From Rhodovulum strictum (GTDB lineage Bacteria; Pseudomonadota; Alphaproteobacteria; Rhodobacterales; Rhodobacteraceae): a stretch of DNA of 64,000 nt. Below, piece after piece: positions 54,687 to 63,956 of this stretch. Position 1 is the stretch's first letter; each line of letters begins with the position of its first letter. The notes under the pieces are model-generated. The model saw only the letters and a list, made by a program, of their open reading frames with translations. It did not search any database and was not told the origin of the DNA. The translations under genes and the position numbers were made by a program. The stretch spans positions 22,322 through 86,321 of the forward strand of contig NZ_WJPO01000016.1 in assembly GCF_009649175.1 (NCBI RefSeq). The letters run 5' to 3'.

Positions 54687-54728
54687 ACCCTGCCCCGGCC
54701 ACAAGTCGCGGATGCGCCATGGACAAGA

Positions 54729-54760
54729 AAAACGCCCTGTCCTCACGAACAGGGCGTTTT
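54729..54760. terminator. Bidirectional terminator for pheA and the ribosomal operon
   Basis: AAAACGCCCTGT/ACAGGGCGTTTT, a perfect 12-bp inverted repeat with an 8-base loop. The A-run on one side and T-run on the other make it work in both directions: 43 bases after pheA and 34 bases after rpmD. Confidence 0.88.
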
Positions 54761-54770
54761 CAATCGTGTA

Positions 54771-54787
54771 GGGTGGGTCAACCCACC
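54771..54787. repeat. GGGTGGGT palindrome, copy 1
   Basis: GGGTGGGT-CA-ACCCACC, 6 bases after the rpmD stop. A near copy lies at 59149-59167, 6 bases after the rplP stop. Both are followed, in transcription direction, by strong hairpins. Confidence 0.7.
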
Positions 54788-54793
54788 TTCAGA

Positions 54794-54985
54794 TCAGCCG
54801 CGCTCTTCGACGATCTCGACGAGATGCGGGATCTTGGCGACCATGCCGCGGATCGAGGGGGTGTCCTCAAGCTCGCGGGTGCGGTGCATCTTGTTCAGGC
54901 CCAAACCGATCAGGATCTGGCGCTGGACGGCGGGGCGGCGGATCGGCGAGCCGATCTGCTTGACCACGATGGTCTTCTTGGTCAT
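54794..54985 (-). CDS. rpmD: 50S ribosomal protein uL30
   Basis: 63 residues, complete: [19 protein letters not shown] and [20 protein letters not shown]. Last ribosomal gene of this cluster; usually rplO and secY would follow, but here a palindrome and terminator end the unit. 12 bases after rpsE. Confidence 0.96.
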   Translation of the reverse strand: MTKKTIVVKQIGSPIRRPAVQRQILIGLGLNKMHRTRELEDTPSIRGMVAKIPHLVEIVEERG

Positions 54986-54997
54986 GGGATCGCCTCC

Positions 54998-55561
54998 TTA
55001 CGCTTCGGCGACGGCTTCGGCCGGCGCGTCATCCCGTTTCAGGATGTCGGCCACCTTCTTGCCGCGGCGCTGCGCCACCTGACGGGGCGAGCTTTCCTTG
55101 CGCAGCCCGTCGAGCGTCGCGCGGATCATGTTGTAGGGGTTCTGCGAGCCGATGGACTTGGCCACCACGTCCTGAACGCCCAGCATCTCGAACACCGCGC
55201 GCATCGGACCGCCCGCGATGATACCGGTCCCTTGCGGGGCCGAGCGCATCACGACGCGGCCCGCGCCATGGCGGCCTTCCATGTCGTGGTGCAGGGTGCG
55301 GCCCTCGCGGAGCGGCACGCGCATCATCGAGCGCTTGGCCTGTTCGGTGGCCTTGCGGATCGCCTCGGGCACCTCTTTCGCCTTGCCCTTGCCGAAGCCC
55401 ACGCGGCCCTTCTGGTCGCCCACGACCACGAGTGCCGCAAAGCCGAAGCGCTTGCCGCCCTTCACGGTCTTGGACACCCGGTTGATCGCCACGAGACGAT
55501 CGGCGAATTCCGGGGTTTCCTCGCGTTCGCGGCGGTCCCGGCGTTGTTCACGTTCTGCCAT
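54998..55561 (-). CDS. rpsE: 30S ribosomal protein uS5
   Basis: uS5 contributes to decoding accuracy. 187 residues, with the S5 domain ([19 protein letters not shown]) and the C-terminal fold ([31 protein letters not shown]). A highly charged N-terminal extension and an Ala-rich tail are alphaproteobacterial traits. 10 bases after rplR. Confidence 0.96.
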   Translation of the reverse strand: MAEREQRRDRREREETPEFADRLVAINRVSKTVKGGKRFGFAALVVVGDQKGRVGFGKGKAKEVPEAIRKATEQAKRSMMRVPLREGRTLHHDMEGRHGAGRVVMRSAPQGTGIIAGGPMRAVFEMLGVQDVVAKSIGSQNPYNMIRATLDGLRKESSPRQVAQRRGKKVADILKRDDAPAEAVAEA

Positions 55562-55571
55562 GTCTCGTCTC

Positions 55572-55931
55572 CTAGAACTTCAGCCCGCCCTCACGGGCGG
55601 CATCGGCCAGCGCCTTGACGCGCCCGTGATAGAGGTAGCCGCCACGGTCGAAATAGCATTCCTCGACCCCGGCCTGCTTCGCCCGCTCGGCAATCGCCGC
55701 GCCGACCTTGGCGGCCGCCTCGACATTGTTCTTGCCGACCACGCCCAGATCCTTTTCGAGGCTGGACGCAGCGGCAAGCGTCACGCCGGCCACATCGTCG
55801 ATCAGCTGGACGCTGATGTTCTTGTTGCTGCGGAAGACCGACAGGCGCACGCGCCCCGAATTCATCTTGCGCAGTTTGTTCCGGACGCGCAGGCGGCGTT
55901 TCTGGAACAGGTCTCTCTTGCTGTTTGCCAT
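55572..55931 (-). CDS. rplR: 50S ribosomal protein uL18
   Basis: 5S rRNA-binding protein, 119 residues from the ATG at 55931; the longer frame upstream is rplF in another frame. [28 protein letters not shown] and the C-terminal [25 protein letters not shown] are typical. 11 bases after rplF. Confidence 0.96.
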   Translation of the reverse strand: MANSKRDLFQKRRLRVRNKLRKMNSGRVRLSVFRSNKNISVQLIDDVAGVTLAAASSLEKDLGVVGKNNVEAAAKVGAAIAERAKQAGVEECYFDRGGYLYHGRVKALADAAREGGLKF

Positions 55932-55942
55932 CTGTCGCGCCC

Positions 55943-56476
55943 TTACTTCTTCTTGCCTTCCTTGCGGAAGATGAACTCGCCCTTGTAGCGGATGCCCTTG
56001 CCCTTGTAGGGCTCGGGACCGCGCCACTCGCGGATATTGGCCGCGACCTGGCCGACCTGTTGCTGGTCGATGCCTTCGACGATGATCTCGGTCTGCTTCG
56101 GCGTCGTCACGGTGACGCCTTGGGGCACCTCGAAATTCACGTCATGGCTGTAGCCCAGGTTCAGCTTGAGCACGTTGCCCTGCACCTGGGCGCGGTAGCC
56201 GACGCCCTGGATTTCTAGCTCGCGCTTGAAGCCCTGGGTGACGCCGGTCACCAGGTTCGCGACCATGGTGCGCGACATGCCCCATTGCTGGCGCGCCCGC
56301 TTGGAGCTGCCGCGGGGTGTGACGGTGACCGCGCCGTCCTCGACAGCGATGGTCACGTCGTCGGTGGCGGTGAAGCTGCGGGTGCCCTTGGGCCCCTTCA
56401 CCTCGACGGTCTGGCCGGAGACGGATGCGGTCACACCCGACGGCAGCTCGACCGGTCTTTTGCCAATACGAGACAT
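55943..56476 (-). CDS. rplF: 50S ribosomal protein uL6
   Basis: Binds domain VI of 23S rRNA near the sarcin-ricin loop. 177 residues: [19 protein letters not shown] start and the C-terminal block [19 protein letters not shown]. 11 bases after rpsH. Confidence 0.96.
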   Translation of the reverse strand: MSRIGKRPVELPSGVTASVSGQTVEVKGPKGTRSFTATDDVTIAVEDGAVTVTPRGSSKRARQQWGMSRTMVANLVTGVTQGFKRELEIQGVGYRAQVQGNVLKLNLGYSHDVNFEVPQGVTVTTPKQTEIIVEGIDQQQVGQVAANIREWRGPEPYKGKGIRYKGEFIFRKEGKKK

Positions 56477-56487
56477 TGCCTTCCTCC

Positions 56488-56886
56488 TTAGAACACGGTG
56501 CAGAGCACTTCGCCGCCGACATTCGCCGAGCGCGCGGCCGCATCCGACATCACGCCCTTGGAGGTCGAGACGATGGACACGCCGAGCCCCTGGCGAACCT
56601 GCGGCAGGTCGCTCACGCTCATGTAGACGCGGCGGCCAGGCTTGGACACGCGTTTGAGTTCGCGGATCACCGGCTGGCCTTCGAAGTATTTCAGGCTGAC
56701 TTCAAGCTCGGGCAGGCCACCCTGGCCGTCGACCTTGTCATAGCCGCGGATATAGCCCTCGTCCTTGAGCACATCGAGCACCCAGGCGCGCAGCTTGGAG
56801 GCCGGCGTGCGGACGGTGGACTTGCCGCGCATCTGCGCGTTGCGGATGCGGGTCAGCATATCGCCGAGAGGATCGTTCACGGACAT
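56488..56886 (-). CDS. rpsH: 30S ribosomal protein uS8
   Basis: Primary 16S rRNA binder and, in E. coli, the translational repressor of the spc operon. 132 residues: [19 protein letters not shown] start and the C-terminal [20 protein letters not shown]. Whether it represses this operon here is not shown; no obvious S8-site mimic was identified near rplE. Confidence 0.96.
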   Translation of the reverse strand: MSVNDPLGDMLTRIRNAQMRGKSTVRTPASKLRAWVLDVLKDEGYIRGYDKVDGQGGLPELEVSLKYFEGQPVIRELKRVSKPGRRVYMSVSDLPQVRQGLGVSIVSTSKGVMSDAAARSANVGGEVLCTVF

Positions 56887-56898
56887 CTTTTCCCCTCC

Positions 56899-57204
56899 TT
56901 ACCAGCTCGACTTCACCATGCCGGGGATCTGGCCGTGAGAGCCGAGTTCCCGGAGCATGATCCGCGAGACCTTGAGCTTGCGGTAATAGGCGTGCGGACG
57001 CCCGGTGAGCTGACAGCGGTTGTGCAGCCGCGTCGCGGACGAGTTGCGCGGCAGCTTGGCGAGCTTGAGCCGCGCCTTGAACCGCTCTTCCATCGGAAGA
57101 TCCTCGTTCTTCGCGATCTCTTTCAGCTTGGCGCGCTTGGCGGCGTGAAGCTGCACAAGGCGCTGGCGCTTGAGTTCGCGTTCGATCATGGATTTCTTGG
57201 CCAT
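56899..57204 (-). CDS. rpsN: 30S ribosomal protein uS14, zinc-free form
   Basis: 101 residues with the C-terminal core [20 protein letters not shown]. The CxxC pairs of the zinc-binding form are absent (one Cys only), so this is the long C-minus paralogue usual in proteobacteria. 12 bases before rpsH. Confidence 0.96.
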   Translation of the reverse strand: MAKKSMIERELKRQRLVQLHAAKRAKLKEIAKNEDLPMEERFKARLKLAKLPRNSSATRLHNRCQLTGRPHAYYRKLKVSRIMLRELGSHGQIPGMVKSSW

Positions 57205-57224
57205 ATCTTCTGTTCCTCCCGCGA

Positions 57225-57788
57225 TCAGCTGTTGAACGGCATGTTGAAATGCTTCAACAGCGCCTTCGCTTCCGCGTCGGTTTTCGCGGTGGTGGCGATG
57301 ACGATATCCATCCCCCAGACCTCGTCGACCTTGTCGTACTCGATCTCGGGGAAGACGATGTGCTCTTTCAGACCCATCGCGTAATTGCCGCGGCCGTCGA
57401 ACGCCTTGCCGGACACGCCGCGGAAGTCGCGCACGCGCGGCAGGGCGATGGTCACGAGACGGTCGAGGAATTCGTACATCCGGTCGCCGCGCAGGGTGAC
57501 CTTGGCGCCAAGCGGCATGTCCTCGCGGACGCGGAAGCCGGCGATCGACTTCTTGGCCTTGGTGATCACGGCCTTCTGACCGGCGATGCGGGTCAGATCC
57601 TCCTGGGCCGACTTGGCCTTCTTGGAGTCGCGGACCGCCTCGGCACCGCAGCCGATGTTCAGAACGATCTTGTCGAGCCGCGGGATCTGCATGTCGTTCT
57701 TGTAGCCGAACTCTTCCTTGAGCGCGGCGCGGATCGTATCGCGGTAGACCGACTTCAGACGCGGGGTGTAGGTGGCGGCATCAAGCAT
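57225..57788 (-). CDS. rplE: 50S ribosomal protein uL5
   Basis: 5S rRNA binder at the central protuberance, 187 residues: [18 protein letters not shown] and [21 protein letters not shown] with the terminal LLKHFNMPF. It overlaps the rplX stop by 8 bases, so the pair is translationally coupled. Confidence 0.96.
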   Translation of the reverse strand: MLDAATYTPRLKSVYRDTIRAALKEEFGYKNDMQIPRLDKIVLNIGCGAEAVRDSKKAKSAQEDLTRIAGQKAVITKAKKSIAGFRVREDMPLGAKVTLRGDRMYEFLDRLVTIALPRVRDFRGVSGKAFDGRGNYAMGLKEHIVFPEIEYDKVDEVWGMDIVIATTAKTDAEAKALLKHFNMPFNS

Positions 57789-58092
57789 CGATCACGTCCC
57801 CCGTGGTCTTGGCATAGCGCACCTTCTTGCCGTCCTCGATCTTGAAACCGACGCGGGTGGGCTTGCCGTTCTTGTCGATGATGGCAAGGTTCGACAGGTC
57901 GATCGGCATCGCCTTGGGGCGGCGCCCGGCCTGCTGGGTCTGGGTCTGTTTCTGGTGACGGATCGCCATGTTGATGCCGTCCACCACGGCCTTGCCGGCC
58001 TTGGGATCGACGGATTCGATCACGCCCTCGCGGCCCTTGTCCTTGCCGGCGAGCACGATCACCTTGTCACCCTTCTTGAGCTTGGCAGCCAT
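57781..58092 (-). CDS. rplX: 50S ribosomal protein uL24
   Basis: Early assembly protein, 103 residues with the KOW motif ([20 protein letters not shown]). The ATG at 58092 shares one base with the rplN stop (TGATG). Confidence 0.96.
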   Translation of the reverse strand: MAAKLKKGDKVIVLAGKDKGREGVIESVDPKAGKAVVDGINMAIRHQKQTQTQQAGRRPKAMPIDLSNLAIIDKNGKPTRVGFKIEDGKKVRYAKTTGDVIDA

Positions 58093-58460
58093 CACAGCAC
58101 CTCCGGGGCGAGCGAGATGATCTTCATGAAGTTCTTCGCACGCAGCTCGCGCACGACCGGGCCGAAGATCCGGGTGCCGACGGGCTCGAGGTTGTTGTTG
58201 AGGATGACGGCGGCGTTGCGATCGAAGCGGATCGCGCTGCCGTCTTCGCGGCGCACTTCCTTGGCGGTGCGCACGACGACAGCCTTGCGGACATCGCCCT
58301 TCTTGACGCGGCCACGCGGGATCGCCTCTTTCACCGACACCACGATGATGTCGCCGACCGAGGCATATTTCCGCTTGGACCCGCCGAGGACCTTGATGCA
58401 CTGAACCCGGCGCGCGCCGGAGTTGTCAGCGACATCCAGATTGGTCTGCATCTGGATCAT
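58092..58460 (-). CDS. rplN: 50S ribosomal protein uL14
   Basis: Subunit-interface protein at bridge B5/B8, 122 residues: [18 protein letters not shown] and [26 protein letters not shown]. The 67-base gap to rpsQ upstream is larger than most in the cluster; nothing else is apparent in it. Confidence 0.97.
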   Translation of the reverse strand: MIQMQTNLDVADNSGARRVQCIKVLGGSKRKYASVGDIIVVSVKEAIPRGRVKKGDVRKAVVVRTAKEVRREDGSAIRFDRNAAVILNNNLEPVGTRIFGPVVRELRAKNFMKIISLAPEVL

Positions 58461-58527
58461 TAGGTTTCTCCCGACCTTTGGGGACGTCTTGCCCCAGGGT
58501 TTCGTTCAAACCGGGCGTGGGGACAGG

Positions 58528-58761
58528 TCAGACCTGCGCCACCACCTCCCAGCGTTTCGTCTTGGACTTGGGCGCGCATTCCTGGATGCGCACGATATCG
58601 CCGACCTTGAAGGCATTGGCTTCGTCATGGGCCCGGTATTTCTTGGACTTGCGGATCGTCTTCTGAAGCACGGGGTGCTTGAAGCGACGCTCGACCAGGA
58701 CGGTCACGGTCTGGTCGTTCTTGTCCGAGGTCACGGTGCCTTGCAGGATACGTTTGGGCAT
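58528..58761 (-). CDS. rpsQ: 30S ribosomal protein uS17
   Basis: 16S rRNA 5'-domain binder, 77 residues: [21 protein letters not shown]-fold, with [20 protein letters not shown]. 12 bases after rpmC. Confidence 0.96.
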   Translation of the reverse strand: MPKRILQGTVTSDKNDQTVTVLVERRFKHPVLQKTIRKSKKYRAHDEANAFKVGDIVRIQECAPKSKTKRWEVVAQV

Positions 58762-58773
58762 CTGTCTGGCTCC

Positions 58774-58974
58774 TTACTCGGCCGCCGCACGGGCTTTTTC
58801 GTTCAGAACGGTCTTCACGCGCGCCACGTCGCGGCGCACCTGACGCATGCGGGCGGTGTTCTCCATCGCGCCGGTAGCCTGCTGGAAGCGCAGGTTGAAC
58901 GCCTCCTTCTTCAGGGCCACGAGCTGGTCGCGGAGCTGGTCGGGGGTCTTGTCCCGAAGTTCGCTGGCGTTCAT
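58774..58974 (-). CDS. rpmC: 50S ribosomal protein uL29
   Basis: Located at the polypeptide exit, 66 residues from the ATG at 58974 (AAGGAA upstream). [20 protein letters not shown] and [20 protein letters not shown] are typical. Unusually it stands 199 bases from rplP, with which it is normally tightly linked. Confidence 0.95.
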   Translation of the reverse strand: MNASELRDKTPDQLRDQLVALKKEAFNLRFQQATGAMENTARMRQVRRDVARVKTVLNEKARAAAE

Positions 58975-59089
58975 TCGCCTGTTCCTTTCAACATCACCGA
59001 AGGGCCCCTGCATTACGCGCGGGTCACCCTGATTCCGATGGAGGTCTGGATGAGCGGCCCTGATAAGCCCCTCCCCCCGATAAAGCAAC

Positions 59090-59137
59090 CCCTTTCGGTC
59101 CCGAAAGGGAAACCCCCGCCACGTTGCGCGGCGGGGG
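59090..59137 (-). terminator. Tandem hairpins in the rplP-rpmC gap
   Basis: On the minus strand CCCCCGCC/GGCGGGGG (8-bp stem, 59113-59137) is followed by TTTCCC and then a second stem CCCTTTCGG/CCGAAAGGG (59090-59109). The U-runs are short, so this is a partial terminator or attenuator at best. The rest of the gap, 58975-59089, may hold a promoter for the rpmC-rpmD unit, but I cannot name one. Confidence 0.55.
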
Positions 59138-59148
59138 CCGATCTCTCA

Positions 59149-59167
59149 GGGTGGGTGTCAACCCACC
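59149..59167. repeat. GGGTGGGT palindrome, copy 2
   Basis: GGGTGGGT-GTCA-ACCCACC, 6 bases after the rplP stop. It differs from 54771-54787 only by two extra bases in the loop. Confidence 0.7.
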
Positions 59168-59173
59168 ATTGGC

Positions 59174-59587
59174 TTACCAGTCTTCGCGGTGCACGATCCG
59201 GGTCTTGATCGGCAGCTTCATCGCCGCAAGGCGCAGGGCCTCGTGGGCGACCGCCTCGGACACGCCGTCGATCTCGAACATGATCCGGCCGGGCTTGATC
59301 TTGGCCGCCCAGAAATCGACAGAGCCCTTCCCCTTACCCATCCGCACCTCGGTCGGTTTCGACGAGACCGGCGTGTCGGGGAAGATGCGGATCCAGACGC
59401 GGCCCTGACGCTTCATGTGGCGCGTCATGGCCCGGCGGGCGGCCTCGATCTGGCGCGCGGTGACGCGCTCGGGCTCGGTCGCCTTCAGCCCGAACGAGCC
59501 GAAATTGAGGTCGAACCCGCCCTTGGCCTGGCCGTGGATCCGGCCCTTGTGCATCTTGCGGAATTTCGTGCGCTTTGGTTGCAGCAT
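59174..59587 (-). CDS. rplP: 50S ribosomal protein uL16
   Basis: A-site tRNA/23S contact protein, 137 residues: [39 protein letters not shown], and the [19 protein letters not shown] loop. 11 bases after rpsC; last gene before the hairpin gap. Confidence 0.97.
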   Translation of the reverse strand: MLQPKRTKFRKMHKGRIHGQAKGGFDLNFGSFGLKATEPERVTARQIEAARRAMTRHMKRQGRVWIRIFPDTPVSSKPTEVRMGKGKGSVDFWAAKIKPGRIMFEIDGVSEAVAHEALRLAAMKLPIKTRIVHREDW

Positions 59588-59598
59588 CTCTTGTCTCC

Positions 59599-60312
59599 TT
59601 AGCGCTCGCGCTCGCGGCGCGGACGCGACGGGGCGCCACCTTCCTGAAGCTCGGCCTGGCGGCGATCGCGGGCCGAGGGATCATGTTCCATGATCTCGCC
59701 CTTGAAGATCCAGACCTTGACCCCGATGATCCCGTAAGGGGTCGAGGCTTCGGACAGCGCATAGTCGATATCGGCGCGCAGCGTGTGCAGCGGCACCCGC
59801 CCTTCGCGATACCATTCGGTCCGCGCGATCTCGGCGCCGCCCAGACGGCCCGACACGTTGACCCGGATACCCAGGGCCCCCATGCGCATGGCGTTCTGCA
59901 CCGCCCGTTTCATCGCACGGCGGAAGCTGACCCGGCGCTCAAGCTGCTGGGCGATGGACTCGGCCACCAGCTGGGCGTCAAGCTCGGGCTTGCGCACCTC
60001 GACGATGTTGAGGTGCAGCTCGCTCGCCGTCATGTTGGCCAGCTTCTTGCGCAGCCCTTCGATATCGGCGCCCTTCTTGCCGATGATCACGCCGGGACGC
60101 GCGGTGTGGATCGTCACCCGGCATTTCTTGTGCGGGCGCTCGATGATGATGCGGCTGACGCCGGCCTGCTTGCACTCTTCACGGATGAAGTCGCGCATGG
60201 CCAGGTCTTCCAGCAGCAGGTTGCCGTATTCCTTGGTGTCGGCATACCAGCGGCTGTCCCAGGTGCGGTTCACCTGAAGGCGCATGCCGATCGGATTGAC
60301 CTTGTGACCCAT
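59599..60312 (-). CDS. rpsC: 30S ribosomal protein uS3
   Basis: Part of the mRNA entry tunnel, 237 residues from the ATG at 60312. [22 protein letters not shown] domain with [18 protein letters not shown], and C-terminal S3 domain. Its ATG shares one base with the rplV stop. Longer in-frame sequence is rplV in another frame. Confidence 0.97.
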   Translation of the reverse strand: MGHKVNPIGMRLQVNRTWDSRWYADTKEYGNLLLEDLAMRDFIREECKQAGVSRIIIERPHKKCRVTIHTARPGVIIGKKGADIEGLRKKLANMTASELHLNIVEVRKPELDAQLVAESIAQQLERRVSFRRAMKRAVQNAMRMGALGIRVNVSGRLGGAEIARTEWYREGRVPLHTLRADIDYALSEASTPYGIIGVKVWIFKGEIMEHDPSARDRRQAELQEGGAPSRPRRERER

Positions 60313-60692
60313 CAGACTTGCTCCTCGACCTGGCGGACCTTGATGGTGAGTTCCGAGAACGGCTTGACGATCTTGCCGAACCGGCCGCGGGCGCGCGGCT
60401 GGCCGCGTTTCAGCGTCAGGTTCTTGCCGACATAGGCCTCGGCCACGATCAGTTCGTCCACATCGAGGTTGTGGTTGTTCTCGGCATTGGCGATCGCGGA
60501 CTGAAGGCATTTCTTCACGTCCTCGGCGATCCGCTTCTTCGAGAAGGTCAGATCGGCCAGCGCGCGATCGACCTTCTTGCCACGGATCATGGCGGCGACG
60601 AGGTTGAGCTTCTGCGGCGAGGTGCGCAGCATGCGCGCCTTGGCCATCGCCTCATTCTCGGCCACGCGGCGGGGGTTCTTGTCCTTGCCCAT
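60312..60692 (-). CDS. rplV: 50S ribosomal protein uL22
   Basis: Lines the peptide exit tunnel, 126 residues: [20 protein letters not shown] and the beta-hairpin region with [20 protein letters not shown], the site of macrolide contacts. 5 bases after rpsS. Confidence 0.97.
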   Translation of the reverse strand: MGKDKNPRRVAENEAMAKARMLRTSPQKLNLVAAMIRGKKVDRALADLTFSKKRIAEDVKKCLQSAIANAENNHNLDVDELIVAEAYVGKNLTLKRGQPRARGRFGKIVKPFSELTIKVRQVEEQV

Positions 60693-60697
60693 GGCGA

Positions 60698-60976
60698 TTA
60701 CCTCTTCTTCGCTTTTTTATCGGCCGCGTGCCCGTAATAGGTCCGCGTCGGCGAGTATTCCCCGAACTTCTGGCCGATCATGTCCTCGGTCACGTTGACC
60801 GGGATATGCTTCTGGCCATTGTAGACGCCGAAGGTGAGGCCGACGAACTGGGGCAGGATGGTGGAGCGGCGCGACCAGATCTTGATGACCTCGTTGCGGC
60901 CAGACTCGCGGGCTTTCTCGGCCTTCTTGAGGACATAGGAGTCGACAAAGGGGCCTTTCCAAACAGAACGTGCCAT
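60698..60976 (-). CDS. rpsS: 30S ribosomal protein uS19
   Basis: Head protein near the decoding-site A-finger, 92 residues: [19 protein letters not shown] and [19 protein letters not shown]. 3 bases after rplB. Confidence 0.97.
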   Translation of the reverse strand: MARSVWKGPFVDSYVLKKAEKARESGRNEVIKIWSRRSTILPQFVGLTFGVYNGQKHIPVNVTEDMIGQKFGEYSPTRTYYGHAADKKAKKR

Positions 60977-60979
60977 GGC

Positions 60980-61819
60980 TTAGCGACCCTTCTTGCGCGC
61001 GTGGCGGGAGCGGAGGATGTACTTGTCCGTCGCCTTGTTGCGGCGCGTCTTGGCGCCCTTGGTCGGCTTGCCCCAGGGGGTGACCGGGTGACGGCCGCCC
61101 GAGGTCCGGCCTTCGCCGCCGCCATGGGGGTGGTCGATCGGGTTCATCACGACGCCGCGGACCGAAGGACGCTTGCCCAGGTGCCGGTTGCGCCCGGCCT
61201 TGCCGAGATTCTGGTTGCTGTTATCGGGGTTCGAAACCGCGCCAACGGTCGCCATGCATTCCTGGCGCACCAGACGCAGCTCGCCCGACGAGAGGCGAAG
61301 CTGTGCATAACCGCCATCGCGACCGACGAACTGGGCATAGGTGCCCGCCGCACGCGCGATCTGGCCGCCCTTGCCGGGCTTCATCTCGATATTGTGGACG
61401 ATCGTGCCGATCGGCATGCCGGTGAAGGGCATGGCGTTGCCCGGCTTCACGTCGGCCTTGGCCGAGGCGATCACCTTGTCGCCGATGGCCAGACGCTGCG
61501 GCGCCAGGATATAGGCCTGCTCGCCGTCCTCATACTGGACCAGCGCGATGAAGGCGGTGCGGTTGGGATCGTATTCGATCCGGGTCACCGTCGCGGCCAT
61601 GTCGAACTTGGTCCGCTTGAAATCCACGATCCGGTAGAGGCGTTTCGCCCCGCCGCCACGGCGGCGCATCGTGATCCGTCCGGTATTGTTCCGGCCGCCC
61701 TTCTTGGTCAGACCCTCGGTGAGAGCCTTGACCGGACGCCCTTTCCAAAGCTCCGAACGGTCGATCAGCACCAGCCCACGCTGGCCCGGCGTCGTCGGCT
61801 TGTACGACTTGAGTGCCAT
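60980..61819 (-). CDS. rplB: 50S ribosomal protein uL2
   Basis: Peptidyl-transferase-centre assembly protein, 279 residues: [20 protein letters not shown], the [20 protein letters not shown] block, and the essential His-containing [20 protein letters not shown]. The gap to rplW is 119 bases, unusually long for this operon. Confidence 0.97.
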   Translation of the reverse strand: MALKSYKPTTPGQRGLVLIDRSELWKGRPVKALTEGLTKKGGRNNTGRITMRRRGGGAKRLYRIVDFKRTKFDMAATVTRIEYDPNRTAFIALVQYEDGEQAYILAPQRLAIGDKVIASAKADVKPGNAMPFTGMPIGTIVHNIEMKPGKGGQIARAAGTYAQFVGRDGGYAQLRLSSGELRLVRQECMATVGAVSNPDNSNQNLGKAGRNRHLGKRPSVRGVVMNPIDHPHGGGEGRTSGGRHPVTPWGKPTKGAKTRRNKATDKYILRSRHARKKGR

Positions 61820-61897
61820 GCTTTCTGTCTTCCGTCAGCTTCGGACCAAAGGTCCCGTTTCCGTCTGGGGCACCTGCGCCCCGGTCTCAAACGCAGC

Positions 61898-61920
61898 CGG
61901 CCCCGGTTGCCCCGGGGCCG
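61898..61920 (-). other. GC hairpin in the rplW-rplB gap
   Basis: CGGCCCCGG/CCGGGGCCG, a perfect 9-bp stem with a 5-base loop (TTGCC), 19 bases after rplW in transcription direction. Only GTTT follows, so it is not a standard terminator; it may be an mRNA processing or pausing element. Confidence 0.55.
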
Positions 61921-61938
61921 CTGAGTCGGGCTGGTTTA

Positions 61939-62235
61939 TCAGAGCCCGGTGGAGACGTCGATAGTGTTGCCCTCTTCGAGCGTCACATACGCCTTCTTCA
62001 CGTCCTTGCGCCGACCGCGGATGCCCTTGAACCGCTTGGTCTTGCCCTTGGCGATGGTGGTGTTGACCGCCTTCACCTTGACCCCGAACAGGCTTTCGAC
62101 GGCCTCCTTGATCTTGGGCTTGTTGGCATCCATCGCCACTTCGAAGACGACCGCGTTGGCCTCGGAGGCCAAGGTCGCCTTTTCGGTGATGATCGGCCGA
62201 CGGATCACGTCGTAATGATCTGCCTTCGCGCTCAT
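61939..62235 (-). CDS. rplW: 50S ribosomal protein uL23
   Basis: Docking site for SRP and trigger factor at the tunnel exit, 98 residues: [19 protein letters not shown] and [18 protein letters not shown]. The ATG overlaps the rplD stop by 4 bases (ATGA). Confidence 0.96.
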   Translation of the reverse strand: MSAKADHYDVIRRPIITEKATLASEANAVVFEVAMDANKPKIKEAVESLFGVKVKAVNTTIAKGKTKRFKGIRGRRKDVKKAYVTLEEGNTIDVSTGL

Positions 62236-62852
62236 TTCAGTCGAGCCTCCAGAGCTTCGACACCCGCCCGGGTCAGCACCAGCGTATCGCGGCGCAGGAT
62301 GTCATAGACGTTGGCGCCCATCGAGGGTAGCACGTCGACCCCCTCGATGTTGCGTGCGGCCATGGCGAAATTCTCGTTCACCTGCGCGCCGTCGATGATC
62401 AGGACGCGCTTCCAGCCGAGATTGCGGACCGACTTGGCCAGCTCGGCGGTCTTGGGAACCGCCATCTCGATCGAGTCCAGAACGACAAGCTCGCCCGCCT
62501 TCGCCTTGGCCGACAGCGCGTGCTTCAGACCGAGCGCCCGGAACTTCTTGGGCAGGTCATGGGCGTGGCTGCGCGGCGTCGGGCCCTTGTAGACGCCACC
62601 CTTGCGGAAGATCGGCGCATTCCGGTCGCCGTGGCGTGCGCCACCGGTGCCCTTCTGGCGATAGATCTTCTTGGTCGAGTAGCTGGTCTCGGACCGGGTC
62701 TTGACCTTGTGGGTGCCGGCCTGCGCCTTGTTGCGCTGCCAGCGGACCACCCGGTACAGGATGTCGGTGCGCGGCTCCAGCCCGAAGATCTCGTCGCCGA
62801 GATCCACGGTGCCAGCCTTGGCGCCATCCAGTTTGATCACGTCAAGTTTCAT
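62232..62852 (-). CDS. rplD: 50S ribosomal protein uL4
   Basis: 206 residues: [18 protein letters not shown], the tunnel loop [20 protein letters not shown] and [15 protein letters not shown]. In E. coli uL4 regulates the S10 operon through a leader; no such leader is apparent here. Overlaps the rplC stop by 4 bases. Confidence 0.97.
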   Translation of the reverse strand: MKLDVIKLDGAKAGTVDLGDEIFGLEPRTDILYRVVRWQRNKAQAGTHKVKTRSETSYSTKKIYRQKGTGGARHGDRNAPIFRKGGVYKGPTPRSHAHDLPKKFRALGLKHALSAKAKAGELVVLDSIEMAVPKTAELAKSVRNLGWKRVLIIDGAQVNENFAMAARNIEGVDVLPSMGANVYDILRRDTLVLTRAGVEALEARLK

Positions 62853-63580
62853 TCCTCACCCCCTTCGGCGGGCGCTGCCTGCTCAGCCGCATTTGCCGCA
62901 GACTGGGCCGATTTCAGCCCGGCGGGCAGAACGAGGTTCTCGGGCACGGGCTTCTTGACCGCGTCCTTGATCGTCACCCAGCCGCCCTTGGCACCCGGCA
63001 CCGCGCCCTTGACCATGATAAGGCCCCGGTCGGCATCGGTCTTGACGACCTGAAGGTTCTGCGTGGTCACGCGGGCAGCGCCCATGTGGCCGGCCATCTT
63101 CTTGCCCTTGAACACACGGCCCGGATCCTGGCACTGGCCGGTCGAGCCGTGGCTGCGGTGGCTGATCGACACACCGTGCGACGCCCGAAGGCCGCCGAAA
63201 TTGTGCCGCTTCATGACGCCGGCAAAGCCCTTGCCGATCGACGTGCCCGACACGTCCACGAACTGGCCCTCGAAATAATGATCGGCAGTGATTTCCTCAC
63301 CGACGGCGATCAGGTTCTCGGGGGCCACCCGGAACTCGGCCAGCTTGCGCTTCGGCGCGACATTGGCCGCGGCGAAATGGCCGCGCATCGGCGCCGTCAC
63401 CCGCTTGGCCTTGGCGCTGCCCGCGCCGAGCTGGACGGCGGTATAGCCATCCCGATCAGCGGTGCGCTGTGCGACGACCTGGCAGCCGTCGAGTTGCAGA
63501 ACGGTCACCGGAACCTGCCGGCCGTCCTCCATGAACAGCCGGGTCATGCCCAGCTTCTTTGCGATCACTCCAGAGCGCAT
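62849..63580 (-). CDS. rplC: 50S ribosomal protein uL3
   Basis: Early 23S assembly protein, 243 residues from the ATG at 63580 (GAGGAGGG upstream; 13 further in-frame codons rejected). [40 protein letters not shown] and [15 protein letters not shown] are diagnostic. An Ala/Glu-rich tail of about 20 residues is present. 13 bases after rpsJ. Confidence 0.97.
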   Translation of the reverse strand: MRSGVIAKKLGMTRLFMEDGRQVPVTVLQLDGCQVVAQRTADRDGYTAVQLGAGSAKAKRVTAPMRGHFAAANVAPKRKLAEFRVAPENLIAVGEEITADHYFEGQFVDVSGTSIGKGFAGVMKRHNFGGLRASHGVSISHRSHGSTGQCQDPGRVFKGKKMAGHMGAARVTTQNLQVVKTDADRGLIMVKGAVPGAKGGWVTIKDAVKKPVPENLVLPAGLKSAQSAANAAEQAAPAEGGEE

Positions 63581-63593
63581 CCGGGTGCCCTCC

Positions 63594-63902
63594 TCAAACC
63601 TTGATCTCGACGTCCACACCGGCCGCGAGATCGAGCTTCATCAGCGCGTCCACGGTCTGGGGCGTCGGGTCGATGATGTCGAGAAGCCGCTTGTGCGTGC
63701 GGATTTCCCACTGGTCGCGCGACTTCTTGTCGATATGCGGGCCGCGCAGAACGGTGAACTTCTCGATCTTGTTCGGCAGCGGGATCGGGCCGCGCACCTG
63801 CGCGCCGGTCCGTTTGGCCGTGTTCACGATCTCCGCGGTGCTGGCATCCAGAACGCGGTAATCGAAGGCCTTCAGCCGAATGCGGATATTCTGACTTTGC
63901 AT
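63594..63902 (-). CDS. rpsJ: 30S ribosomal protein uS10
   Basis: S10, also the NusE transcription antitermination factor, 102 residues: [39 protein letters not shown] and [17 protein letters not shown]. First gene after tuf; a hairpin lies between the two. Confidence 0.97.
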   Translation of the reverse strand: MQSQNIRIRLKAFDYRVLDASTAEIVNTAKRTGAQVRGPIPLPNKIEKFTVLRGPHIDKKSRDQWEIRTHKRLLDIIDPTPQTVDALMKLDLAAGVDVEIKV

Positions 63903-63922
63903 GGTTTTGCCCTCGGGCTGAT

Positions 63923-63942
63923 GGGCCGGCTTTTGCCGGCCC
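63923..63942 (-). other. Hairpin between tuf and rpsJ
   Basis: GGGCCGGC-TTTT-GCCGGCCC, a perfect 8-bp stem with a 4-base loop in the 54-base gap; it starts 14 bases after the tuf stop. No U-run follows, so partial termination or mRNA processing is more likely than a full stop. Confidence 0.55.
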
Positions 63943-63956
63943 GGCCGTGATTGGTG

